This document shows positions 14,236 to 26,956 of a stretch of DNA of 64,000 bases, in pieces (position 1 is the first letter of the stretch; each line of letters starts with the position of its first letter). The notes beneath the pieces were generated by a model. That model ran no database searches and was not told where the DNA came from. It saw only the letters and a program-made list of their open reading frames with translations. The stretch comes from Vespa crabro (lineage: Eukaryota; Arthropoda; Insecta; Hymenoptera; Vespidae): NCBI RefSeq assembly GCF_910589235.1, contig NC_060959.1, positions 7,572,263-7,636,262 on the forward strand, written 5' to 3'. Both the position numbers and the translations under genes were made by a program.

Positions 14236-17200
14236 TATATTGGAGATTTACAGTGTTCAATTACGTACAACGCGTGTAGTGTGTAAATGATCGCCTTGCA
14301 ACCCACGTAATGATTGTGTATTCTGAACCATATACGACAAGCGTACGACAAGCGTCAAGTCGATCATTAAAGAGATAGAAAGAAACAGCGAAAAGTTGCG
14401 TTCGATGACGCGAAAGGAACAACCAGCTCCTTCCTGCGTATCTTTAAGTCGTCCTTCGAGATGAAATGGATCTTGAAGATCGAACGATACTAACATTCTA
14501 CCGAGTAGTAAGATCTCAAATAATTTTGATTCTAAGTCAATCAATTAAAAATGAAATTTTACAAATATATAAATATAATAAATAAGTTTGAATTATTTTT
14601 AAGCATATACATAATTTATCTATATTTTTACCTTTCAATCTATTTTAATTATACCTGCAAATTATTTGAAATAGTAAAGTGCAATATATATATTTTATAT
14701 TGTATTTTTATATTTGTAAAGATTGCTAAATTTTCAAAAAAAAAAAAAAGGGAAAGGAAAACAAGTTAAAAATTATATCAAGGAAAAGCTAAAAATTATA
14801 AACGTAAGACTTTGATCGACTTTAAATGAAACCTTGATAAAAGTTAAAATAATTTTACGATGTTTCAATACGAAATATTCGAAACGAAGAATTTCCTTGC
14901 ATCTTAATTCCAATGCTCCAAATATGTGCATCCGATTCAAATATATCATTCACAGTATCATAGAAGCCAGAGAGATAATCTCTGTTACATACTAAAGACA
15001 CGTTGAAATCGTTACGTAACAGAGACCGTGTTTTATTCAGCTTCATCTGATAGAGATCCATTAGTGACGAGAAATAGAGAGAGAAGAAAGATACAATGCA
15101 GACTTTTCCATCGTCGTAAATGATAATAGCCAGCCGATTAATAAATAAAACATTTGACTTTTTCTTAACGACACTCGACAAATAATCCGCTATAGACCCT
15201 GAATTCTTCAAATGATTATTATTAATTGTTCGACAGATGGATCGAATTTTTCAAATATATTAATAATAATTCTCTCATTTATATCATTCCAAATGAAATT
15301 CATAATCAGCAATCTCTTAATAAAACTTTCTCGAGATAAAAAAATAACTCGACCGAAAAATTAATAGAAAGGTTTATGTAACAGAAAGAAACAAGAAAGA
15401 AAGAAAAAAAAAAAAAAGGAAACTAATTAACTTTCTCCTTCACATAAAAGTATCGTTCTAAGATAAATAATTAATTTTAAAAAGAGGTACATAAAAGAAG
15501 CTACAATGATTAGATAATAATAAAAGAGAAACATATAAATTTAATTTGAAAAATAACATTCAAAATAAATTTCTTTTCTAATTGACCCGTTTCTTTTACT
15601 TTTTCTTTTTTTTTTTTTTCATTTTTTTTTTTTTTCTAAAAATATTCAGAATAAATAGTTGTAATTAGAAATGGGTGTATATAAAAGAAAAATTAGAAAA
15701 TACAAAAATTAACGGGAATTTATATTTCTAATTAAAGTAATATAAATTGTTAAAGTTAATCCTCGCATCCTTAATGTGTATTTCCTACGAAAAATGAAAT
15801 TTTATTATTAAATTGGAAAGCTTAGCGTGACAATGATTAACTTCTTAAACACTTTTGCCGAATCAAGTGATATTGAAAATGTGGCATGATAAAGTGATGG
15901 TACCGCGCAAAGGTATTACCTTACGCCCACATAGTGTCGTATATGTACATTACACAGGCGTTGCCACGAGAATGTTAAGCGTTAATGGTTCAACTTCCCG
16001 GACACGACGAGTTTCGACGAGCGTAACGCGAATCACCGACTGACAATGACATTGCTATCTGTCATACGTATGTAAGTACATCAATAATAGCTAACATCGA
16101 TATCGATTTTTCATTCTGACTAATCATCGAGATTTAACGAATCCAAAGCAGTATCTATATATAAATATATGTATTCTATTAATTTTATGGATGCATATAT
16201 AATTATTTATATATCGTTTTAATTACATTAATTAACAAGAGAGATTCACTCCATATAATATCAATAAAAACGAACATTCGATTGACTTTAAATATATTGA
16301 AAAAAAATTAAAATAATCTTAATCTAAAATTTCAGTACTCAAAAATTTTAATCTGACAAACGTTGACAATATGTAATTTAATAAAAAAAAAAACAGATTT
16401 TTTACCAACTTTGACAATTACCGAATCAGTTCTCGTTCGCATTCGGACGAGTAAACATCGAAATTCTCTCTTTTCAAATGTGAGAAATTAAAAATTAATA
16501 CGTTTCTAAAATTCTTTGTTTCTAATTCTAACTAAGCACTAAAGTTTAACTTAAATTTTACATTGCTAATCATACTCCAATATGATTCAGATAAATAGAT
16601 TAAATAGAATTGTAAAATAATTTCTTAGATTAATGCATTGAAACATTCTAATTTCTTTATTATTCTTATTTGTTTTTATTTAAAGCTAATAAAGCTGAAT
16701 AAATAAGCTTCAACTATTAATAATAAATTAATTAATATCTAATATTTAATGTTTAATATCTACATTGTAATGATTTCATAAATTTTTAGATCATGTTTTT
16801 ATTTTATCAATATAAAAAGTAAACTGTTTTACTATCATTCGGTGAAAAGAGAAACAATAATGAATGCATCAATGAGAAACCATAAATAAAATGTTTATCC
16901 TTCATGATTAAGACGATTATTTCTCCTTTGTCGTTTTTTTTTAACGAATAAGATCTCGCATATTTCTATCGCATAAACATGAGCACTTTGCCTTCAGATT
17001 TCTTGTTTATCTTCTTCTTCGAAAAAAGACGATGATCTCACTGAAAAAAAAAAAGCACTTTGTATAATTCGTTGATCCTTCAAGTTTTTACGTCATTGAA
17101 GGTCAATCATTGAAAAGATCATCAGTGCATATACTTAACTTCTTTTAAATTAATTGTAAATAATATAAATAAATTCATCGATTAAATCATAAAAATTATT

Positions 17201-20200
17201 TGTATGATTTAATCATTTAAAATTAACTTTACTGTAAAGCGATATGTAATTTTTCATATTTTTCTTTTTTTAATTTAATTTAAAATATACAAAAATATTG
17301 TTTCGTTAAAATTCTAATATTTAATATCATCTTTTAATGATATTTAGATTATTTATTAATATCTATTATATAAATTATTTATTATAATTACGCTTTATAT
17401 ATACTGTCAGTTATCACAAGAAAGTTACCTTGTGGCACTAAACGAGCATAAAATAACGAGCGAAACACTTTCGCTTGCTCGAAACAAAAAGTAAGTCGAC
17501 CTATAACCCCCACTCATTTTCGCCGACCTAAATAATAACCGATTCTAGCCAATCCGCCAATTCGTCGTGTTACGATCTAACGCTCTTAACAAGCATACGT
17601 ATATACATAAAGTATATTCGTGGCTGCAACGCGATGCAGTGAACCACAATAACACGAACACTTCTCAGAAATTTAACTCGTACAATCGATCTTATCGTTA
17701 CTAATTTCATCATTTATTTCTATTTCATACTATTATACATGATTTTCTTCTGATGATAGGATCAAGGATAATGTAATCGAAAACATTTTTAAGTATTTTA
17801 CCAAGTAGATTTATTCAATTTTATTACAGAGGATGGATCTGCAATTTTTTAAATCAATTTACTCTTTTTCGAGAATATTAAAAGTAACTTATTTTATATG
17901 TAAAAGTACAAGCCTAACTAAAGGCTTAAGAAGTTTTATTGATATTAAAAATCACTTTTTGGTACTTTTGTTACCAAGTGTATCATATATTATATAAATT
18001 TCATATCAATAGATTTTTATCAATGAAAAATCTTAAATTAGAAGAAAATGAAACAAAGAAAAAAAGAAACAGACAGGAAATTATATGTGGAAGATAATAT
18101 ATGGAAATATTAAAATAAAAGAATATTAATTATCGCAATGAAAATTTATTTATAATACATAATATAAAATTAATTCGAAGAAGCTTAGAAATGATATTTA
18201 ATCATTGTAATTAATGAATTATCAATCAAAACAACACTGAATAGAAACATGAGAAAATAGAATGATCTCGACTAACACGTTACACTCGATCTGCCTGCGG
18301 TAAAACGACGATGATGACACCGACAGGTGTTCGAAAGAAAGCAAAGTCATATCTTCGGCGAACCGATCTACTCGCACCTGCTCGTGAAAACTTCGACTTT
18401 CTTATCGAGCATAAAAATTTACTTTCTTATGGACAGAGTACGAATGATTATATTATGATCTATATATTTTCAATATTTAAAATATATTCGTAATATTTCA
18501 TTGTAAAGAGTAGACCAAAATGATTAGAATAGACCAGATGATTCTTTTACAAATTACTTTTCTTCGAGACTTTTTAAGCTAATTTCTTTTTCCTTTTTAT
18601 GTTTTTTTTTTTTCTTTTCGATATATCTCGTAAAACTACAAATTCAGAAACTTTTGAAATCCATCCTGTAACTTCTTTCATTCTTTTATCTACTTATTTT
18701 TTATTTATCTATCTATCTATCTTTTTTCTTTTTTCTTTTTTTAGATTCATTGTTCAAGTATCTATAATTTATCAATAAATTTTTCTTAATTTGAATCAGC
18801 TGAAAGATTTCGATAAGATTCCGATGTACTCGGGAATTCAATTAAAATTAGTTTTTTTTTTAATGACGAACTTGTGTAAGGATTTATTTCTTGCTGGCCT
18901 TGGATGACTCATACGAAATGACTTTCGATTACGTACAATGAACCTTATAAAATGCATCGATTATTTTCCCGATGACGATAAGACAACTCAAATACCAACA
19001 CGCGTGTATAAGTAATAAGAAAAAAAGAAAGGATATGGAATAGATATAAAAAAAAAAAATATATTCAGAGTGACATTATCGATAGACGATTTCAAAATAA
19101 TATCAATCTCTTAACTCCTACTACAAAGTAGTCACATGCATAAGGGTATCAACGAGTAGTGATCGTTTAATATACGAGAGCCCACGTGCATATATAAAAG
19201 GTGTTAAGAAATCATTCGAGAAATGATTCAATCTTTTTTTTATATAAGTAAACGGCAAACCCCAGAGAAAGGGAACAGAGAAAAAGAAAAGAAAAAAAAA
19301 TTACACGAGTATAGAATTTTTCACTCTTTATCCGATCATCGAATACATTCTACATTACGATCCTTTTTGATCTATACCTGGAAATGTTGGAAAAAGAAAA
19401 CTAATCTTGAAAGGAGCTTCGTAAATCGAAATAATCGTTTCTTCGAGATCAATTATTTTCTTCTTTGGCTATTCTTTCATATAATCGAAAACTAACGAAG
19501 AATTTGAAAAACTTTTCTTATTTATTTTAATTCCTTTGATAAAATCTAAATTGATGATTACTCTTTAAAATGATTTCATAATTTAATCCTAGATTTAAAT
19601 AAGATATTTCAATTCTTACTTAAATTCTATGTCACAATATAATTAATATTAAAGAATAGTAAAAATTATATACATATACATATATATATATATATAAAAT
19701 ATATATATAATAAAATAATATATATAACATACTATAATAAAATGAATTAACAAAATTATTTAAATATTAATTTAATTCAAATGTATTTGTAAATGATTAT
19801 TCTACTAATTGAAGCAAATACCAAATAACTTTGTTAAATAGCAATATATCTATACTAAAATAGGTATACATCTACGTATATATATATATATATATATGTA
19901 ACGAGGCGCATAATTCACCGATGAACTGATAACCGATCGATACAGATATATCGGTTTAGAAGTATTAATTAAATTCACTTCGTGGTCTAACTTTCGCCCG
20001 GATTTTGTTCAACGAAAGACTTTGATTTCAACTCTCGATCTTCGAGGAAAGAAAATAAGAAAGAGAGAGAGAAAGAGAGAGAAAGCATTATACCCGGAGT
20101 ACAATTCTCCGCGATAAGAAGTTGGCGCGAACTCGACCACGAGGAGAGACACAGTACCGCGATATTATGTAATAAAGCATTACGAAAGCGGGGTCAGGCT

Positions 20201-20449
20201 AACGAGAGACTTGCATTAGCATTACAACTGCGGCATCGCTTCGTATTATAAGCCGCGGAACGCGTTACATCCTCGGCTACTTCTCTCTTTCTCTGACTCT
20301 CTCTCCCTCTCTCTCTCTTTCTCTCTCATTTCCTATATCTACATATATATGTATGTATCTATGTATCTACTATACCTGCTCCAATTAATATAGCCCTTCT
20401 TATTTGTACAACTGAATTCAACCGTAATTATCTTCTCGATATCTTGCTT

Positions 20450-20486
<37 letters not shown>

Positions 20487-22128
20487 AAAGGAACAAGAAT
20501 TTCGAAAAATTTTCTTGTCGCAATTCCCAAAATATTTTCTTGGATAAATGTAATCGAATTACATTTTTTTTCTTTTTTTTTTTTTTTTTTTGTTTGCAAC
20601 TTAAATGCAAACATAAATATATTCATGTAAACTATACTTCCTACTTTAGATAGAATTATTAACAGGAATAATTTTATCGAAATATTTCCGATTCAAGAAA
20701 TGTTCTTCCTCTAATACGACGAATGGAATAATAAAAGAAAAAAAAGAAAAAAAAAAAAAAGAAAAAAGAAAGAAAAAAAAAAGAAAAAAAATAGAAAAGT
20801 ATAAAACTTTTTGATTCACTTTCAGAACTCGTGGGATTCTCCCATAGGAACTCAAGATGATCACTAGAAGGCAATCTTCTTGGAATCATAAATAAACGCG
20901 TGGTGTCATTGGACGTTGAACGATGATCGTTGGAGCTACCACTCTCGCTAGCACTTCGTCTCTTTTCTTTCGACTTTTCTTCTTCCTTCTATCGTTCGAA
21001 AAGCAATACCCAACTGCAACATCTAACAGCACGCGTTCGACGGTAAACTACTCTCATTGACATTCTTAACGCATTTTACACAACAGGATCTTCTTATTCC
21101 TCTTGGAGACGATAAAGAAGGAAGTTGTTTCGCCATTATCACGATAATTGTTTCTCGTTCGTTTTCATGTCGAATAGTAATAAAAGGTTTACTTAGATCG
21201 TGAAATACACCATTAAATAGAATGTATTCCTTAATAACAAACGTTGTAATTGCATATCTGTCTGTCTATATATTATTATTAGATAAACATATCTGTAAGA
21301 ACGTACGTAAAAAGATAATCGCGGTTTTCGATCCAAAGCGAAAGCAAAGGAAGCGTAACTTTGAAAAGAACCGATAAAGACAGTTGAATCGAATTTTATC
21401 CGACATCAAATCGAGGTCTTGGTAAAGCTTGTCATCTCGAATTATGGTTTAGAAACGTGGATATTACCAGCCAAGCGAGATATTAGTTTCATTAATGTGC
21501 ATTGGACAACTGTGATCGTTGAATGAGCATTAACACGTAATGATTTATGAAAACGCATCGATGATCACAAGTATTATTGTAAAATGATATACCATATATC
21601 CGTAACTTATATCTTGTTAGAAAGAAACTAGATTGAATGATTATGATTGACCACACGCTCGTAAAGAATCTTTCATTGTTGTTTAATCGGCCAGATTAAG
21701 GGAAAAAAGAACACGAAAGTTGAAATAATTTTCAAACTGCACGATGAAACCAATAATAAATGTTGAGGCGCCAATGCGAACTTTGTTATCTGATAAGAGC
21801 CTTCGATATAAGATATCACGTACAAATGAGATAAACTCTTTTACGCTTTGTCACTATGCTAGAAAAATATTCAAGTACACTCGTCCTTTGATTAACGCGA
21901 TACTTTTTATACGTAGATTCTTTTTCCTTTTTTACACAATAAATTATATCACCATTTACACGATACTTTTATACGCGATTTTTTTTTTTTCTTTACGCAA
22001 TCTAATTTTACGCGATCAAAAAATATATTCATTTATAATCTTTAATTGGAGTTTACTGTGATACTATTTTTGTTAAAATAAATTCATAAAAAAAAAAAAA
22101 ACATTAATTTTTATATATCACTCTACAG
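13301..22128. other. AT-rich gene-free stretch
   Basis: No recognisable gene. It contains a hairpin at 13342-13378, a TA/CA microsatellite at 14172-14232, A/T runs (about 13259-13280, 20455-20484, 20566-20591, 20736-20792) and GC-richer islands at about 13440-13640, 14250-14500, 15850-16040, 17400-17660, 20080-20280 and 21300-21500. A 118-codon minus frame at 14855-15211 matches no family I know and has no convincing splice or start context. Confidence 0.5.
13342..13378. repeat. Hairpin with adjacent direct repeat
   Basis: The sequence cgttttaatgtgata occurs twice (about 13323-13337 and 13343-13357). Its near reverse complement, atcacattaaaatgtt, follows at 13362-13377, forming a stem with a very short loop. 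There is no coding potential. Confidence 0.65.
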
Positions 22129-22242
22129 ATTTCTACTATATCGATATTTCAAATCAAAGTTCATTGTCTTCAGGTTTCTACTATACCGATCTTTCAAAAC
22201 AAAGTTCATTGACTTCAGGTTTCTACTATACCGATCTTTCAG
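22129..22242. repeat. 45-bp minisatellite, about 2.5 copies
   Basis: Three head-to-tail copies of one unit are visible: 22129-22173 (diverged), 22174-22218 and a truncated 24-bp copy at 22219-22242. Each copy begins (g/a)tttctactata and full copies end with gttcattg.cttcag. The second and third copies are identical over the shared 24 bases, up to the truncation. The array lies about 0.8 kb upstream of the glycerate kinase start. Confidence 0.85.
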
Positions 22243-23016
22243 GATAATTTTTCGTTAAGGCTATTCATTACCTTCTGTTCGCATACAATGAATTACGAAT
22301 CACAAGCAAAGAACGCTGTCCCCAACATACGTCTATATAATAAAATAACCAAACAAATTTATACATCGATACGATAGACGTTAAATGGTACAGCGTTTCC
22401 CGCTTATATTCGTAGTTCATATTTTGTCCATACCTGTCGCTGTAGTCACACATTCTTCGAAGAAAATGTAATGAACAATCTTAAATCTATACTATATTTT
22501 TTCTATGATATAATTTTCATCCCCACTTTTAAATTAGTATGCAATCTGATCGCGACTTTGACGGTACGTCATTTATCAATATGTAAAGTAGTATTTTATA
22601 TTTTCATCTGCCAATGAAATGAAACTAATGAATCTAGGAACGTAACACAGTGTATTTGTGATTTATTAAAAGAACAAATGTTGGGCAAAATTTTTGGTTA
22701 AATGTGAAATGTTATAAATATATATAGAAGTATATAGAATATTTTTTTAAATTTATAACAAGTAATCCAGATAAAACTAATAATTTAATGTAATAGTGTA
22801 AAATGATGTCATTAAAAAGCAGTGATTAGAAAAGTGTACCTTTTTCAATCAGTCATTACAACATCACGAAGATCAACAAACATGGTTAATGCAACACATA
22901 TTCATAATATTTAAAAAGTTTACAAATTAATTTAAAATTTGTATTTCTTTCATTATTTGTTATTCGTTTTATTGTTATAATTTTTGCTTACGACAAATTT
23001 ATAAGTGAAATAAAAT

Positions 23017-25056
23017 ATGGCCACCAAAATATTATTGAATGAAGTAAGATCTAATTTGAAAGCAATTTTTCTTACCGCAATAAAAACTGTTTCTCCAAAA
23101 CAAATAATAAAGGATAAGGTGAAATTAGAAAATAAAACTTTATACATTGAGAATAATAAATTTCCTATAGGGGAAAAAGTTTATTTAGTAGGTTTTGGCA
23201 AAGCTGTAATGAATATGGCTATAGAATTAGAAAATATACTTGGCAATCGTTTAATCAAAGGTATAGTTAGCATACCTGGAATATTAAAAAATTCTATATG
23301 GACATTCGATGAAACATCTAGTTTTCCCAAACAAAAAACTACTGTACTTCAATTTCAAGAAGGCACTGTACATAATCAACCAGATAATAGATCATTAAAG
23401 ACAACGCACGATATTATAGATCTAGTTGAATCATTAACTGAGACAGATACTTTAATTGTATTGGTATCAGGTGGAGGATCTGCATTACTTTATATGCCAA
23501 GACCTACGATAGATTCTGAAGATAAAATACGTTTATGTAAAGAATTACAAAATTCTGGCGCCGATATAAAAGAAGTTAATGTAGTAAGACGAAAGTTATC
23601 TATGGTTAAAGGTGGTGGTCTTGCTAGAATGGCTTATCCAGCTTCTATTATTTCTTTAATAATATCTGACATCATAGATGATCCCATCGATTTGATTGCT
23701 AGTGGTCCAACCGTTTATAATCCCAAATCACCAGAAGAAGTTATTGCCGTTTTAAAGAAATATAATTTATTTCAAACTGTGGAAAATGATTTAAAAGATA
23801 TTATTACATCTACAGAAACTTTTAATGATGCACCTTTATTAGATTCTGAAAAGAAATTCAAGCACGTCAATAACATCATTTTAGCGAATAATATGACAGC
23901 AATTGAAGGTGCAAGATTAGAAGCTTTACGTAAAAATCTTGTACCAATAATATTACAAAATAATATTAAAGGTGATGTTCATGACATTAGCTTAGCATAT
24001 GTACATGTGACAAACCTGATATGTCTTGCATTGAACAAGACATTAACTATGGAAAATTTTATTACAAGTGTTAATAAATCAGAAATCATTTCTTTAAAAG
24101 CTGAGAAAGTAAAAGAAATTTATTCTGTGATTGAAAATGTTAACAAAAATGGTGTAGTTTTAATAGGTGCTGGAGAACCAACTGTTAAAGTTACTGGTAC
24201 AGGGAAGGGTGGAAGAAATCAAGAATTAGCATTATATTTCTCTTTAGATTGGTTAGCAAAGGTGAAAACTAATCCAGTGCTAGCAGCTTATGATGTAGTA
24301 ATATTTAGTGGTGGTACGGATGGCCAAGATGGACCAACAGATGCAGCAGGTGCATTTGGTTATCCTGCTTTTGCACCAATGGTATATGAATTACTTGCAA
24401 TTTTAAAATCAAAAAGAATCTTAGAGCTAGCAGCATCTCAATCAAAAAAAACTGATAAAATTACTGATGAAGTAATGCCTCAAGATCCGTGCAAACGATA
24501 CGTATTCAGTGATTATCTAAAACCAAAATCTATTGAATTAACAAATCAAGAATCAAATGTTGAAATAGTCGAGGAAATAGATGATACTGAATTACTTGAT
24601 AAAGATGAATATGAAAAGAAATATAAAACAGAATTAATGATGATGGAAGTGGAACGTATGATACCTGAAAATGCCTTAACAGAGAATGATTCATACAATT
24701 TTTTTTCCCGTTTCATGAAAGGTGAAAATTTAATTAAAACTGGTTTAACTGGTACGAACGTCATGGATTTACATTTTATTTATATAAAAAAACGTGATTG
24801 CACGTGTGAACTTAATCCAAAGGAAGAAGATTTAACATTTACAAGTTTAGATGATCATGACTTACATATTGATCCAGCAACCATTGAACGACATAAATCT
24901 TTACGCAAAAGTGCCTTCTTAAAAAAAGATATTCTGGATGAGCCAATAACTGATAAAATTGATATAGAAAAACTAAATATAAAAATAATAGATGAAAATT
25001 TACGTGATCCATGTTGTAACAAGCAACGAAAATTTCAAGTGATTAAAAAAGAATAG
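23017..25056 (+). CDS. GLYCTK: D-glycerate kinase (GLYCTK, MOFRL family), intronless
   Basis: Single-exon, 679-residue protein of the animal glycerate kinase family, which phosphorylates D-glycerate in serine and fructose catabolism. The N-terminal half carries GFGKA (59-63), the glycine-rich VSGGGSALL loop (150-158) and a conserved segment around VVRRKLSMVKGGG. The MOFRL domain follows with GAGEPTV (385-391), GTGKGGRNQE (394-403) and SGGTDGQDGPTDAAGA (431-446). Two things differ from the roughly 520-residue vertebrate enzyme: an insertion of roughly 80 residues, ending in an acidic stretch, between DGPTDAAGA and the terminal ENDSYNFF...TGLTGTNVMD block (556-584), and a C-terminal extension of about 86 residues (594-679). 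The ATG has a good context (aaaatATGG) and the frame is uninterrupted. A polyadenylation hexamer AATAAA lies at 25240-25245. The KANSL1 gene converges from the right. The family is certain; the role of the extra segments is unknown. Confidence 0.96.
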   Translation: MATKILLNEVRSNLKAIFLTAIKTVSPKQIIKDKVKLENKTLYIENNKFPIGEKVYLVGFGKAVMNMAIELENILGNRLIKGIVSIPGILKNSIWTFDETSSFPKQKTTVLQFQEGTVHNQPDNRSLKTTHDIIDLVESLTETDTLIVLVSGGGSALLYMPRPTIDSEDKIRLCKELQNSGADIKEVNVVRRKLSMVKGGGLARMAYPASIISLIISDIIDDPIDLIASGPTVYNPKSPEEVIAVLKKYNLFQTVENDLKDIITSTETFNDAPLLDSEKKFKHVNNIILANNMTAIEGARLEALRKNLVPIILQNNIKGDVHDISLAYVHVTNLICLALNKTLTMENFITSVNKSEIISLKAEKVKEIYSVIENVNKNGVVLIGAGEPTVKVTGTGKGGRNQELALYFSLDWLAKVKTNPVLAAYDVVIFSGGTDGQDGPTDAAGAFGYPAFAPMVYELLAILKSKRILELAASQSKKTDKITDEVMPQDPCKRYVFSDYLKPKSIELTNQESNVEIVEEIDDTELLDKDEYEKKYKTELMMMEVERMIPENALTENDSYNFFSRFMKGENLIKTGLTGTNVMDLHFIYIKKRDCTCELNPKEEDLTFTSLDDHDLHIDPATIERHKSLRKSAFLKKDILDEPITDKIDIEKLNIKIIDENLRDPCCNKQRKFQVIKKE

Positions 25057-26056
25057 TTACAAAAGAAAACATATTCCAAAATAGGTGTATAAATGAATAG
25101 CAGATAATCTTGGTATGTAATATTAAATCTAATAATTTAACTTACCTCACACAATTAATTTATCTAATATCGACATTGCATTTCTTTTTTTAGATAATGT
25201 ATATAATTAGATTTATTATTATTACAAATATTCAATAGAATAAATTTTTTATTAATAACATTTGGTATTTTTGATATAAGTATATAAAAACAAAAAAGTG
25301 TATAGTAAATATTAGGCACATGAAAGTGTTATTACCTAACTTTATTTCTCAACATAGTTTACAAATTTAAATGCATATTTGTTGATAATCTCCACTAAAA
25401 TAAAGAATTTATTAAGTAGTATCACAGATTGATTAAAAGAAGCAAAATCACAGTGACAAATCTATAATTATTTATTACTTAATGCCTCGTAAATTGTACA
25501 CAGAATTAAAGAGTAGTAGTCAGTACGCAGATTATTTTTTGATTATAAGATGGATGGTTTTTTTTTTTTTTCTTTTTTATATATATCTGCAATTACATTT
25601 TATTTACAATTTTATGAAGAAAGTAAGATAACATTATATGTTAACAAAATAAAAAAGTTTTTTATGATCATATTTTGCTTTTTAACCCAAGCTTTGCTTA
25701 TATTCATTAATACAAAAATAGATGTAATTGAAGGGTAAATTTGCAAAATCTACCATGGATCATATTTTATCATTTTAAAAACAAAATGAGAAAGTTTATA
25801 AATATTTTTCATTATTTACTAACATACACTTTGGTAGTGAAATTATATGATCGAAAAAAATATGTTATGTTTATATACTATCATTTAAGTATAATAATGA
25901 CAATAATCGATCATATATGATACTTATAAAGAATTATTTTTATGTGGCATAAATAAAACCAAACATCGATTTTACATATCGAATATAACTTATGCACATA
26001 TATTCTTATAATACTTGTAAGTTATAGCGAATGTTATCAATTATTCCAATGTGTAG

Positions 26057-26095
<39 letters not shown>

Positions 26096-26956
26096 AAGAA
26101 AGAAAGAAAGAAAGAAAAGCTATATCTTGCAAAACTACCCTTTAATTATTATTAATGATATACTTTATTGAAGGAAAAAAAAAAAGATATGAGAATAAGT
26201 TAATTGATTAAGTTTTCACCCACAGTACTACAAATTAAAAATTCATTTTTACAAAAGAAGTATGAGACAGTCCTTTGAGAAAAAAAAAAAAAAACTGCCA
26301 TGGACTGTAACATACAAAGTCTAAAAACATTCGCAAAAATTATAACTACAAATAATGACGATGAATACACAGTAGTACGTAAAGATAATAAAGCAAGGGC
26401 ACAGTGATCATATCCTTAACAAATAATTCTTGCTATCTTTAAAGCAAATTCTCTCCTTTCACTCAAAGTAAAAAAAAGAAGACAATATTGTCCACGCATA
26501 ACAGAAATATTTCAATCGTCTTTAGTTAACGTTATAAATTTCATATGATATAAATATACGTCCGTCAGTGTGAAACTGATTCATCTCATGAGATTCTAAC
26601 TTTAAAAAGTCTAAATGAGACATAACATCCTAATGAAGATTACACGCGCATATATTCTTTTTTTTTTTTTTTTTCTTTTTTCTTTTTTCTTTACTAAAGC
26701 AAATTACATTCGTACAATTCTAACACTTTGGACAAAATAGTTATATTTGAAAACAAAAATAAACATTGAGGTTTTTCCATTGATTTAAGCAAAATGAAGT
26801 TATAAAATTTATATTTATAATACACTTTACAGATTCGTAATACCATTAACTTAAGGTGCATATTACATGACCGGCAGGTATATATAACAATTGACAGGTA
26901 GCTTCTGTATATATTAACGACAATATAGACATACTGTACTTATTAAAACCTTTATC
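25057..26956. other. Convergent 3' region between GLYCTK and KANSL1
   Basis: No coding sequence is seen. This AT-rich interval should hold both 3' UTRs. AATAAA at 25240-25245 suits the plus-strand gene. Several TTTATT hexamers (for example 25341-25346 and about 26164) could serve the minus-strand gene, but I cannot choose among them. A poly-A run passing into GAAA repeats lies at 26060-26115. Confidence 0.6.

Noticed and set aside
14855..15211. 118-codon minus frame in the left desert
   Set aside because: Longer than most chance frames here but with no recognisable motif and no splice or start support; kept only as a note.
24546..24764. Minus frame inside glycerate kinase
   Set aside because: Antisense shadow of the conserved coding frame.
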